Assembly: GCA_049522195.1 (NCBI GenBank)
Contig: JBEKOB010000092.1
Location: forward strand, 1 to 15,961
Length of the DNA: 15,961 nucleotides
Origin: UBA9647 sp049522195
GTDB taxonomy: Bacteria; Bacteroidota; Ignavibacteria; UBA10030
Reading direction: 5' to 3'
Part shown: positions 1-7,634 of the stretch, in pieces
Layout: each line of letters begins with the position of its first letter
Position numbering within the stretch: the first letter of the stretch is position 1
Notes under the pieces: generated by a model
Databases searched by the model: none
Seen by the model: only the letters and a program-made list of their open reading frames with translations
Told to the model about the DNA's origin: nothing
Made by a program: the position numbers and the translations under genes

Positions 1-131
1 CTGGAAGATGGATCAAGGCGTTGTCGCAAGGACTAAACGTCCCCTTTTGTGCGCAGGGACGCGGGAAGAGAGAGGGGAATGAGGGGAGTGTGCTTTTTGC
101 AGGTGAATTGAAAACAAGGAACGAGCATCAA

Positions 132-683
132 ATGAAAAAAGTGATCTCCGTTTTCGGCAGTTCAAGACCTCACGAACATGATCTCGAGTACATCGAAGCA
201 AGGAACATCGGGAAAGCGTTGGCGCAGGCAAGGTTCATCGTGTGCAACGGCGGCTACGGCGGGATCATGGAGGCATCAGCGCGAGGAGCAAAGGAAGCCG
301 GCGGCGAGACTATCGGTGTGACGGTGGGCGCGTTTGCCCGCAGGGCGAACCAGTGGATCGATAAGGAAATCAGAAAAGCCACGCTGGTGGAACGGATCGA
401 GATGCTCGTCAATACTGCAGACGGCTATGTCATCGTCAAGGGGGGCACAGGGACGCTGCTGGAGCTTGCCTATGTCTGGGAGTTCATCAATAAGGGGTTC
501 ATCCCCGAGAAGCCGATCATCATCGTCGGAGACTTCTGGGGAAAAGTAGTCGAGACATTGAAAGACGAGTTGCTGTGGGAAGGACTTGGCGACTGCACCA
601 AGTTCGTTCAAAAGGTTGCGACACCAGAGGAATGTGCCACGCTCCTTACACGGAGGCTTCGGGAATCAGGAGACCGAACGTGA
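132..683 (+). CDS. LOG-family (lysine-decarboxylase-like) protein
   Basis: The 183-residue product has the Rossmann-like fold signature of the LOG/TIGR00725 group. It shows an N-terminal beta strand with FGSSRP (residues 8-13), CNGGYGGIMEA (38-48) and KGGTGTLLE (103-111). The last is the family's PGGxGTxxE nucleotide/phosphate-binding motif with Lys where Pro is usual. Some LOG proteins are phosphoribohydrolases that release cytokinin-like bases from nucleoside monophosphates, and others are uncharacterised, so the substrate here is unknown. I chose ATG 132 because family members start right before the first beta strand and AAGGA lies at 116-120, 11 bases upstream. The frame stays open back to the left edge (a TTG occurs at 21), but the upstream residues look non-coding. 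The gene is convergent with the GT4 gene and overlaps it by 18 bp. It is probably cytosolic. Family call is sure, function is not. Confidence 0.88.
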   Translation: MKKVISVFGSSRPHEHDLEYIEARNIGKALAQARFIVCNGGYGGIMEASARGAKEAGGETIGVTVGAFARRANQWIDKEIRKATLVERIEMLVNTADGYVIVKGGTGTLLELAYVWEFINKGFIPEKPIIIVGDFWGKVVETLKDELLWEGLGDCTKFVQKVATPEECATLLTRRLRESGDRT

Positions 684-1793
684 CGATCTCCCTGCGATCA
701 CCCACTCGAGAAAATCAATCATCTTCTTCGCAGATTCTTCCCAGTTGAAGGCACGTCCCCACTCAATTGCATCTACGCGCATCCTGCTTCGAAGGTGCTC
801 ATCACGGAGCATCAACATGATCTTCTCCGCCAGCTGTTCAATATTCCCGAACTCGTAGAGAAGTCCTGTCTTCTCGTCAACAACCGAGTCCCGTAGGCCG
901 GGGACATCGCTTGCGACAACAGGTACGCCACAAGCATTCGCTTCGATCACCGTCAACCCCCACCCTTCTTTCGCCGAGCAATTCACAGCGACACTCATCG
1001 TATGAAGCTGACGGACTTTCTCCTCCTGGCTCAGGTATCCGGTAAACTCAACGCGATCGGCTATGGTGAGCTCGCCTGCAAGCCGTTCCAGCTCCGGTCG
1101 GAAATCTCCGTCACCGACAATCTTCAGCCGGGCTTCGGGGAATTCCTTCAGCACGATTTGAAATGCCCTCAAGAGGTGATCAACGCTCTTGTATTTCTTG
1201 AGACGGCCAAGATGTCCGATCACCGGCGCACCTCGAGGGGTGATGTCTGAAGGCGTGTAGATCTTATCGTTCACTGCATTGGGAACTATGACGATACTCG
1301 CAGGCGAAAACCCGAGACCAATGAGCTCCTGCCGAGTGCTCTCTGAGACTACCGCCATCGGTGTATTCTTGTAGACCTTTGCTGCAATCTTCTCAGCGAG
1401 ATACACATAGGAGGCCGGGATGAACGGGGCTTCGAGGAAGATCGCGTTCCCGAAGAGGTGATGGACGATCCCAGCAAGCGGCTTGTCAACGAATGTTGGT
1501 GTGTAGAATGGAATCTTGTTGATGTCATCGACAACGACGTCGTAATCCTCTTTCCGAAGCTGGGATCGATAACGCCACGGGACATAGAAGTTGAACAGAT
1601 ATCGTCCCCCCTCACGAATAACGCGCAGGCCGTCAATCTCTTCTGCCCCTTTCGATCCGGGAAACCTGGAGCAGTACAGGGTCACAGAATGCCCATGGGT
1701 GACGACTCTCTTGAAGATTTCATGGAGATGGACTTCAGCGCCGCCGCCGAGCGGATTCTTGATATCTTGCCAGTTTAGTACGAGGATCTTCAT
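666..1793 (-). CDS. GT4-family glycosyltransferase
   Basis: A 375-residue GT-B fold glycosyltransferase of the GT4 type, expected to transfer a sugar from an activated donor to a lipid-linked or surface glycan acceptor at the cytoplasmic membrane face. The N-terminal domain carries the glycine-rich loop LGGGAE (residues 15-20). The C-terminal donor domain begins near GHLGRLKKYK (193-202), which is followed by KIVGDGD (224-230). The EX7E motif is intact at E276-E284 (EGWGLTVIE) and is followed by the usual ACGVPVVAS. Donor and acceptor cannot be told from sequence. It is the last gene of a minus-strand trio, starting 14 bases after the methyltransferase stop, with only a weak SD (GAGAG). Its 3' end overlaps the 3' end of the opposing LOG gene. 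Length is normal for the family. Confidence 0.9.
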   Translation of the reverse strand: MKILVLNWQDIKNPLGGGAEVHLHEIFKRVVTHGHSVTLYCSRFPGSKGAEEIDGLRVIREGGRYLFNFYVPWRYRSQLRKEDYDVVVDDINKIPFYTPTFVDKPLAGIVHHLFGNAIFLEAPFIPASYVYLAEKIAAKVYKNTPMAVVSESTRQELIGLGFSPASIVIVPNAVNDKIYTPSDITPRGAPVIGHLGRLKKYKSVDHLLRAFQIVLKEFPEARLKIVGDGDFRPELERLAGELTIADRVEFTGYLSQEEKVRQLHTMSVAVNCSAKEGWGLTVIEANACGVPVVASDVPGLRDSVVDEKTGLLYEFGNIEQLAEKIMLMLRDEHLRSRMRVDAIEWGRAFNWEESAKKMIDFLEWVIAGRSSRSVS

Positions 1794-1807
1794 CAGGCTC
1801 TCAGTGA

Positions 1808-2602
1808 CTACTTTTTGCCCATTACGCCGATCGAGATGCCGGTGTACAGCGGAAGCGGCGTCTCAAGCAGAGCCATACGAACACCCTTTCGAAGGCGTGT
1901 GATGGATTTGAACGGCTGGGGATTCAGAGGAAGTGTCACCCCTGCCGCCTTCAACACTTCGCGGAGGGAACGATAGAAGAAACTTGGATACATCCATTCG
2001 CCGTAGGCATAGACCGGAGTCAGCCCCAGCGATTGCATGCGGTTCTTGAGTTCACCGAGCGAGAACGAGCGCTCCCAGCCCGCGAACCACTTGTTCAGCG
2101 CCATGAGGAGATGTTTGGCAAGCGTATAGACGTGCCAGCGCTGGGGAACATCAACAAGCAGGATACCGCCGTGCTTGAGAACGCGGATGTTCTCCCTCAG
2201 AAGCGCTTCAGCCTGCGGATGTCGGAAATGCTCGAGAAGGCCCTGGTGAAAAACGACATCGAAGGTTTCGTCTGGAAATGGAAGCTGAAAGGTGTCGCCT
2301 CCGACAATTGTTGCCGGAAGGTGCAAATCATCGGCCAGCCGCTTGAGGATCCTGAGAGAATTCTCGGCGTAGTCAAGTTGAACGACATCTGCCCCGTATT
2401 TGATGAGGGGAAAACTATCCCTCCCGGTGCCAGCCCCTATTTCAAGGATCTTTTTTCCGCGCAGATCGCCCTGTCGGAGCAGGTTCCGGAGAATCCTGTC
2501 CTCGTTCGAATAGACCTGAGCGACATCCTCCTTCTCCTTCCAAAATGTCTCCCAGTTCTCGCGTCGTGATTCTTTTTCAGGCGCCGGTGTATTCCCTCCC
2601 AT
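1808..2602 (-). CDS. Class I SAM-dependent methyltransferase
   Basis: A 264-residue protein with a typical class I methyltransferase domain (Methyltransf_11/25 type). Motif I is LEIGAGTGR (residues 53-61). An acidic residue for SAM ribose binding sits at the end of strand 2 (VVQLDYAE, D77). The LPFPDETFDVVFHQG segment (107-121) is motif II/III and leads into LLEHF. The C-terminal third (about 150-264) has aromatic and hydrophobic stretches and may bind a lipid or sugar acceptor. The substrate is not recognisable. It starts 2 bases after the DUF2723 stop, and its SD (AAGGGG) lies inside the end of that gene, so the two are probably translationally coupled. With a GT4 gene downstream, modification of a surface glycan or lipid carrier is a reasonable inference, but a small-molecule or quinone-like substrate cannot be excluded. 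Confidence 0.87.
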   Translation of the reverse strand: MGGNTPAPEKESRRENWETFWKEKEDVAQVYSNEDRILRNLLRQGDLRGKKILEIGAGTGRDSFPLIKYGADVVQLDYAENSLRILKRLADDLHLPATIVGGDTFQLPFPDETFDVVFHQGLLEHFRHPQAEALLRENIRVLKHGGILLVDVPQRWHVYTLAKHLLMALNKWFAGWERSFSLGELKNRMQSLGLTPVYAYGEWMYPSFFYRSLREVLKAAGVTLPLNPQPFKSITRLRKGVRMALLETPLPLYTGISIGVMGKK

Positions 2603-2604
2603 GC

Positions 2605-5349
2605 TTATTTCCCCTTCAGCGGTGCTTTTGAGGCTATCGAGTCCTTTTGTCCTTCTGCAGTCTTCTCGGCCATCAAACGCGCCCGAAGCTGATTGAGGAT
2701 CTGGTCGATATCGCGCTCGTGTGAGTATGTCACACGGATGAGTTCAACAAGTTTGAGGGCATCATCATACTGGTGCATGGTTTCGTACGTCTGGAGGAGA
2801 ACAACGTATGGATTGTCAGCCGTCAGCGGTTCGGCAGATCCTCGCTCGATGATCGGCTTCAACTCCGCCACAATCTCATTGCAGATCTCATGAAACTTTT
2901 CAGTCTTCCCGCTGGCCGCATAGAGATTTGCCACGAAGATCTTCGTCCTGTAATCCATAGGGATGACACGTCGCGGAACGACCTGTTCCATCCTGTCAAG
3001 AGGCTCGGTGACCCTCGAGGCAAGGCTCGGCGTGTTCACATAGTATTGCGAGAGCATGACAAAAGCTTGCCGGTAGTTGGTCATCAGGCGACGGATGTCC
3101 TCATCGAAATACGTCGTACTATCCTGCAATCCTCTCCAGAAGTAGCCAAGAGCAGGAGTTTTCGACGGATTCTGGAGGTCAGTGAAAAATTGGGCGTGCA
3201 TTCTTGTTTCATTGATGTTGGACCAGAAGGAAGCCCCCTTCTTGGGGATCAGGCGGAATGCCAATCCTTCGAGCTGGAGATAATCCCTCAGACCGATCTG
3301 GCCGTCCGGAGAAACTGTCATCGCGAAATAGATCGGCCGCTGCCAGTTCGATGAGGCGACGATGTCGAACACCAGGATGTCCTGCACCCGAATGGCCTTT
3401 ACGTTGCCGTACTCCATCGTATTTGGCATGTAGAACGATATCGTGTCGGATCCATCCTCCCCCTGCGCCTTTGCATCGAGCCTTGCGGCAGTCCCCTCCA
3501 CACTATACTTCCTCATCACTTCGCCGGGGACCGGGAGTTTAACCACGCGCGGCTGAAACTGCCGGGGGCCTATGGTCTCGATATCACCGTCGGGGGTGCT
3601 GATAGGCACCTTCTTCGCGCCATACGGCTCATCGTGCTTGAGCTCTTTGATGTACCAACTTGTGTTCAGGAGGCTCAGGCAAACTACGCGAACGTCGCGG
3701 CGTACTCCTTCCACATCCTGGAGGTACCAGAGTGGGAAGGTGTCATTATCTCCGTTGGTAAACAGGATCGCATCCGGATCGCATGTTTGAAGAAGGTTGT
3801 ACGAATAATCCCATGCTACATAGTTGCCTTTCCGGTTCGCCTGATGAAAGTTCGTCCGAAGCATGTTCACCGGAACAAATAGAATCGCCAGGATAAGGAT
3901 GGCGAAACCCGAGAATTGATACCCCCCCGTCGATTGATATTTCTCCTTGATCCAATCGATGGCCCCGAGCACACCCATCCCGATCCACATCGAAAAAATG
4001 AAGAAGGATCCGACATAGAAGTAGTCACGTTCCCGGGGCTGGGGGTCCTGCATATTGAAATAGACGACAAGGGCGAGCCCCATGACGATAAACGTCGCGC
4101 TCGCAATAGCAGCCATTTTTGGATCCCGGCGCCAGTGATAGAAAGCACCCAGCAATCCAAGGAAGAGAGGGATGCCGTACAGCTGCTTCCAGTTGACACC
4201 TGCCTCTTTGAAGTCGCCTTCAGAGCCGACGTAATTCCAGCCGAAATACCGAAGATACATGTGATCCAACTGGTACTTCCAAAAATAGTCCAGATCACTC
4301 GTGTATTTCGCAGCCGCGGCATGCTGTTCCGGCTCGTTGTTCCATCTTCTGTCGATGAGCGGTGCTTCGCCGTACTGTTCACGATTGAGATAGGATACAA
4401 GGCGGGCCATGGTGCTCGGGTCGTTCTCGTTCATCGGCGGCTTCGCATTCGCCCGGATATAGACTGTCGTGTAGGTCGAATACCCGAGGACGATCAGCAG
4501 GAAGCTCAGGAGAGCGATGTTCAGCAACCGGTTTTGTTTCTTGACGGAATGGTAAACACCATACAAAGCTGCTCCAATCAACACGACCGGGATGGCGGTA
4601 AACAGATCGCTCTTCGTACCTCCGAACTCCCCGTCGAGCAGGGACGGCAGCGTTTTCACGATGCCGGGGTAGACGATCCCAAACAGGATCATGGCCACGA
4701 TACCGAACTTCACGAACGACACAACGGAGAACTCGTTGTACCTGAAATAGTAAAACAGCATCACCGGGAAGAGCGCCAGGATGGCAAGAAGATGAACCCC
4801 GACGGACAGGCCAATGATGTATGCGATGAACAGCAAATACATGTCTCCCCGCTTGTAGTCCGCCCGCTCGTACCAACGCATGCCAAGCCAGATGATCCCG
4901 CTGACAAACAACATGCTCATGCCGTAGACTTCGGCTTCAACCGCATTGAACCAGAAGGTCGGGCTGAACGTCAGCGACAGGGACCCGACGACGGCGGACC
5001 CATACACAACGATCCGATCGTATGTTGACTCGGGTTTGCCTCTCCAATTCACGATGAATTTGATGGAAAGAAGGTAGAGCAACCCGCATGCCAGCGCGCT
5101 CGCGAAGCCGGAGAGGAAATGCATGCGCACGGCAACATCCGCTACGAAAGGAACCATCGCTGCCAGGCGCGCCAGCAGAAGAAAGAGCGGAGCCCCCGGC
5201 GGATGAGGCACCTGGAGGGAAAACGCCGCAGCGCAGAACTCACCCACATCCCAGAACACAACGGTGGGAGAAAGTGTGATCATGTATGTGATCAGGGAGA
5301 TAAGGAAAACGCCGCCGGCAACAATACGGTTGAGCTTCTTGTGTTCCAT
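2605..5349 (-). CDS. DUF2723 (TMEM260-like) polytopic membrane glycosyltransferase-like protein
   Basis: A 914-residue protein with roughly a dozen predicted membrane helices in residues 9-500 and a soluble C-terminal half. The DUF2723 hallmarks are clear. FWDVGEF (32-38) carries the conserved Asp and Glu in the first loop, with HPPGAP (49-54) just after, matching the GT-C-type active-site loop. NMQDPQPRERDYFY (432-445) and NGDNDTFPLWY (532-542) are conserved further on. The last 150 residues are helical and TPR-like. The human relative TMEM260 is a protein O-mannosyltransferase. By analogy this protein may glycosylate exported proteins from a polyprenyl-linked sugar, but bacterial members are largely untested. 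The start is supported by GAGGAG just upstream. It leads a methyltransferase-GT4 trio and is separated from hemW by 86 bp. Family call is firm, activity is inferred. Confidence 0.9.
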   Translation of the reverse strand: MEHKKLNRIVAGGVFLISLITYMITLSPTVVFWDVGEFCAAAFSLQVPHPPGAPLFLLLARLAAMVPFVADVAVRMHFLSGFASALACGLLYLLSIKFIVNWRGKPESTYDRIVVYGSAVVGSLSLTFSPTFWFNAVEAEVYGMSMLFVSGIIWLGMRWYERADYKRGDMYLLFIAYIIGLSVGVHLLAILALFPVMLFYYFRYNEFSVVSFVKFGIVAMILFGIVYPGIVKTLPSLLDGEFGGTKSDLFTAIPVVLIGAALYGVYHSVKKQNRLLNIALLSFLLIVLGYSTYTTVYIRANAKPPMNENDPSTMARLVSYLNREQYGEAPLIDRRWNNEPEQHAAAAKYTSDLDYFWKYQLDHMYLRYFGWNYVGSEGDFKEAGVNWKQLYGIPLFLGLLGAFYHWRRDPKMAAIASATFIVMGLALVVYFNMQDPQPRERDYFYVGSFFIFSMWIGMGVLGAIDWIKEKYQSTGGYQFSGFAILILAILFVPVNMLRTNFHQANRKGNYVAWDYSYNLLQTCDPDAILFTNGDNDTFPLWYLQDVEGVRRDVRVVCLSLLNTSWYIKELKHDEPYGAKKVPISTPDGDIETIGPRQFQPRVVKLPVPGEVMRKYSVEGTAARLDAKAQGEDGSDTISFYMPNTMEYGNVKAIRVQDILVFDIVASSNWQRPIYFAMTVSPDGQIGLRDYLQLEGLAFRLIPKKGASFWSNINETRMHAQFFTDLQNPSKTPALGYFWRGLQDSTTYFDEDIRRLMTNYRQAFVMLSQYYVNTPSLASRVTEPLDRMEQVVPRRVIPMDYRTKIFVANLYAASGKTEKFHEICNEIVAELKPIIERGSAEPLTADNPYVVLLQTYETMHQYDDALKLVELIRVTYSHERDIDQILNQLRARLMAEKTAEGQKDSIASKAPLKGK

Positions 5350-5352
5350 GTA

Positions 5353-5358
5353 CTCCTC
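5353..5358 (-). promoter_or_regulatory. Ribosome binding site of the DUF2723 gene
   Basis: On the minus strand GAGGAG lies 3 bases before ATG 5349. It is a good Shine-Dalgarno match and fixes the start of this long membrane protein. Confidence 0.65.
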
Positions 5359-5435
5359 ATTATCGATCAGGAACGGTGCGACGAGCTAAAACCTGCAAAA
5401 TCTATCAGGAAATGCCCTGAACTGCAACAGCCTTC

Positions 5436-6602
5436 TCAGATGCACAAGGAAGCACAGATTTCATCACAGACGAGATAGCCTTTGGACGTGAGCCTCAGTT
5501 TTCCGTCCTGCACTACCGCCATCTCGCTTTCAATCAGATCCCCAAGTTCCGAACGGTGCTCGGTGAGGAAGTCCTTGCCGTACCGCTTGCGGAATCCTGT
5601 GATGTCAATTCCCTCACTGCGAAGTCCGAGGTAGATCTCTTCTTCAATGAGCTGCCCGGTGGTAAGGTGTTCACGCCCTGCAACGGGAAGCGCATCTTGT
5701 CCAAGCTTGTCGAGGTATCCCACAATGCTCGACACGTTCCACCACCGGACGCAACCCTCCGGACTCTCCGACGACCAGAACGAATGTGCGGAGGGACCAA
5801 AGCCCAGATAGTTCGTATGATTCCAATAGTTGCTGTTGTGGCGAGACTTCAGGCCTGGCTTCGCGAAATTCGAGACTTCGTATTGCTCAAACCCGCGCTC
5901 CGCCAGAAACCGGATCGTCGTCTCATACAATGCTGCATCCTCATCGGTGCTGAGAAGGGAAATTTGACGGGATTCGACCATGGTGGAAAGGGGCGTGTTC
6001 GGCTCGACGATCAGGCTGTAACAGGAGATGTGTGTCGGACTCAATTCCATAGCCTGGTCAAGATTCGAGAGCCATCGCTCCTTCGTCTGATGCGGGAGCG
6101 AAAACATCAGGTCTATGCTGACGTTCTCGAATCCTTCGGCATGGGCGTCGCGAACACATTGTTTTGCCTGTTTGGACGAATGAATGCGAGTCAGGAATTT
6201 CAGGTCATCCTCGTGAAACGATTGGATACCAATGCTGAGTCGATTGATCCCCATCGCCCGGAACTCTTCGAGTTTCTGACGATTCACAGTTCCCGGATTT
6301 GTCTCGACGGTGATCTCAGCATCCGGCTCGATCTGAAACGAGCTGGAGACCTTTGCCAGGATGCGCCTGAGGTCTTCGACCGCCAGCAGCGACGGCGTGC
6401 CACCACCAAGAAACACAGTCTCGTAGGGAACCCTGAATCGCCCGTCACGCGACCTGATTTCGAGCTCCTTAAGAAGGGACTCGACGAATCGCGCCGTCGG
6501 CAATTCCGATCGCGAGGCAGACTCGTTCGGTGCGATCGAATAGAAATCACAATAGATGCACTTGTGCTCGCAAAATGGGATATGAATGTAGAGACTTGCC
6601 AA
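5436..6602 (-). CDS. hemW: Radical SAM heme chaperone HemW
   Basis: A 388-residue radical SAM protein. C11, C15 and C18 form the CxxxCxxC [4Fe-4S] site, and the next position (residue 20) is Phe. HemN coproporphyrinogen dehydrogenase has a fourth Cys there, so this is the HemW type rather than a true oxygen-independent CPO. GGGTPSLL follows near residue 68. The protein should bind heme and deliver it to respiratory enzymes, in the cytosol or at the membrane. The C-terminal HemN_C-like region is present and the length is normal. The start is TTG at 6602, since family members begin immediately before YIHIPFC and the frame offers no ATG or GTG nearby upstream. AAAGAG lies a few bases before it. 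It follows a signal peptidase gene after 76 bp that contain a hairpin. Confidence 0.93.
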   Translation of the reverse strand: MASLYIHIPFCEHKCIYCDFYSIAPNESASRSELPTARFVESLLKELEIRSRDGRFRVPYETVFLGGGTPSLLAVEDLRRILAKVSSSFQIEPDAEITVETNPGTVNRQKLEEFRAMGINRLSIGIQSFHEDDLKFLTRIHSSKQAKQCVRDAHAEGFENVSIDLMFSLPHQTKERWLSNLDQAMELSPTHISCYSLIVEPNTPLSTMVESRQISLLSTDEDAALYETTIRFLAERGFEQYEVSNFAKPGLKSRHNSNYWNHTNYLGFGPSAHSFWSSESPEGCVRWWNVSSIVGYLDKLGQDALPVAGREHLTTGQLIEEEIYLGLRSEGIDITGFRKRYGKDFLTEHRSELGDLIESEMAVVQDGKLRLTSKGYLVCDEICASLCI

Positions 6603-6630
6603 CCGTTCTCTTTGATTACCTCGGGCTTTG

Positions 6631-6660
6631 CCTGCACCGACGATTTTGGTTCGGTGCGGG
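6631..6660. other. Intergenic stem-loop between signal peptidase and hemW genes
   Basis: Arms 6631-6640 (CCTGCACCGA) and 6651-6660 (TCGGTGCGGG) pair over 10 positions around a 10-base loop. Seven of these pairs form a perfect core next to the loop. In the minus-strand transcript there is one C-A mismatch. No U-run follows on either strand, so it is not a normal intrinsic terminator. It could be an RNA-processing or stabilising hairpin. Confidence 0.4.
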
Positions 6661-6678
6661 TCTTCCTAACGATGGGTG

Positions 6679-7629
6679 CTATCGGATCAACATTCCAACC
6701 CGCGGCCATCTGATTCTGCTGACCCTCTCCTTCAGACCGCTTCCCGGGTCCTCGGGATCCCACGACCAGTAGATCACAAGCGCCTCCCCGACGATGTACC
6801 CTTCGGGGACAAATCCCCAAAACCTGCTGTCGAGGCTGTTATCGCGATTGTCTCCGAGCATGAAATAGTAATTCTCTCTGACCGTGTAGGTAACTGTTTC
6901 GATACCATCAATCAGAATTTTCCCCGTTGGATCAACCTGAAGTTTGTGATGCTCACGCTCGATGAACTCTTTCCAATGCATCGCGGAAGCCGGGGTCAGT
7001 GCAATCGCGTCCCCGTGTTTAGGGACAATGATGGGGCCGAAATTGTCACCGTCGATTGGAGCCGAATTGCCGTCGCGTGCTGAATCCATCCAAAGATGTT
7101 GTCCCGGGTACGATGCTTTTCCGTTTAACGGAGAAAGCACCTCCCGCCCGTTGACACTGACTTCGGCCGACCGGATTGCGACCGTGTCTCCCGGAATCCC
7201 TATGCAGCGCTTGATGTAATAGACCGGATCGTTTCCGTCCGCCTCGACGCGTTTCCCCGGATACTCAAACACAACAATTTCCCCGCGTCTCACACTTCCG
7301 AACGCTGGAAGCGTTACAGATGGAATTGCGAGATTGGTAAGCGGGACATACCGGGGTGTTTTCAATCCATACGCCAGCTTGTTGACGAGGAGAAAGTCGC
7401 CGACAAGCAGGGTGTTTTCCATCGAACCGGAAGGAATCCGAAATGCCTCGACGACAAAAGTCTTCAGCAGGAAGGCAACGAGGATCGTGAAGAAAATCGT
7501 CCTGGCGAAACTCATGGCTCTCCGACCCAGTGGCGGGACGGAGTTCATCCTCGTTTCGTTTGCACCTTCGGCAGAGTTGTCCCCCTGCGGCGACTGTTGG
7601 ATCGGTATGTGTTGCTGCTCCTCGCCCAC
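6679..7629 (-). CDS. lepB: Signal peptidase I (second of tandem pair)
   Basis: A type I (Ser/Lys dyad) signal peptidase of up to 316 residues, which removes signal peptides on the outer side of the inner membrane. One membrane helix lies at about 42-60. The catalytic Ser is in PSGSMENT (S69) and the catalytic Lys in YYIKRCIGIPGD (K140). Box E is GDNRDNSLDSRFWG. The long segment between Lys and box E includes DNFGPI, typical of Bacteroidota enzymes. The start is uncertain. GTG 7629 lies 5 bases after the upstream TAG and gives a 38-residue polar N-terminal tail. ATG 7548 is also possible. ATG 7515 (residue 39, just before the helix) has a good GGAGAG upstream. It follows its paralogue closely, which suggests one transcript with lepA. 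Confidence 0.92.
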   Translation of the reverse strand: MGEEQQHIPIQQSPQGDNSAEGANETRMNSVPPLGRRAMSFARTIFFTILVAFLLKTFVVEAFRIPSGSMENTLLVGDFLLVNKLAYGLKTPRYVPLTNLAIPSVTLPAFGSVRRGEIVVFEYPGKRVEADGNDPVYYIKRCIGIPGDTVAIRSAEVSVNGREVLSPLNGKASYPGQHLWMDSARDGNSAPIDGDNFGPIIVPKHGDAIALTPASAMHWKEFIEREHHKLQVDPTGKILIDGIETVTYTVRENYYFMLGDNRDNSLDSRFWGFVPEGYIVGEALVIYWSWDPEDPGSGLKERVSRIRWPRVGMLIR

Positions 7630-7634
7630 TATCC

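Noticed and set aside
38..61. Six-bp GC-rich hairpin (CGTCCC/GGGACG) upstream of the LOG gene as a terminator
   Set aside because: No U-rich tail follows on the plus strand and only TTT on the minus strand. The gene it would serve is outside the window.
3916..5028. A 370-codon plus-strand frame opposite the DUF2723 gene
   Set aside because: It mirrors the codon bias of the membrane protein (hydrophobic codons read as polar ones). Its polar, low-complexity translation is not a protein family I recognise.
5556..6713. A 385-codon plus-strand frame opposite hemW
   Set aside because: It is antisense to a complete hemW with intact motifs. No recognisable domain, and no sensible ribosome binding site.
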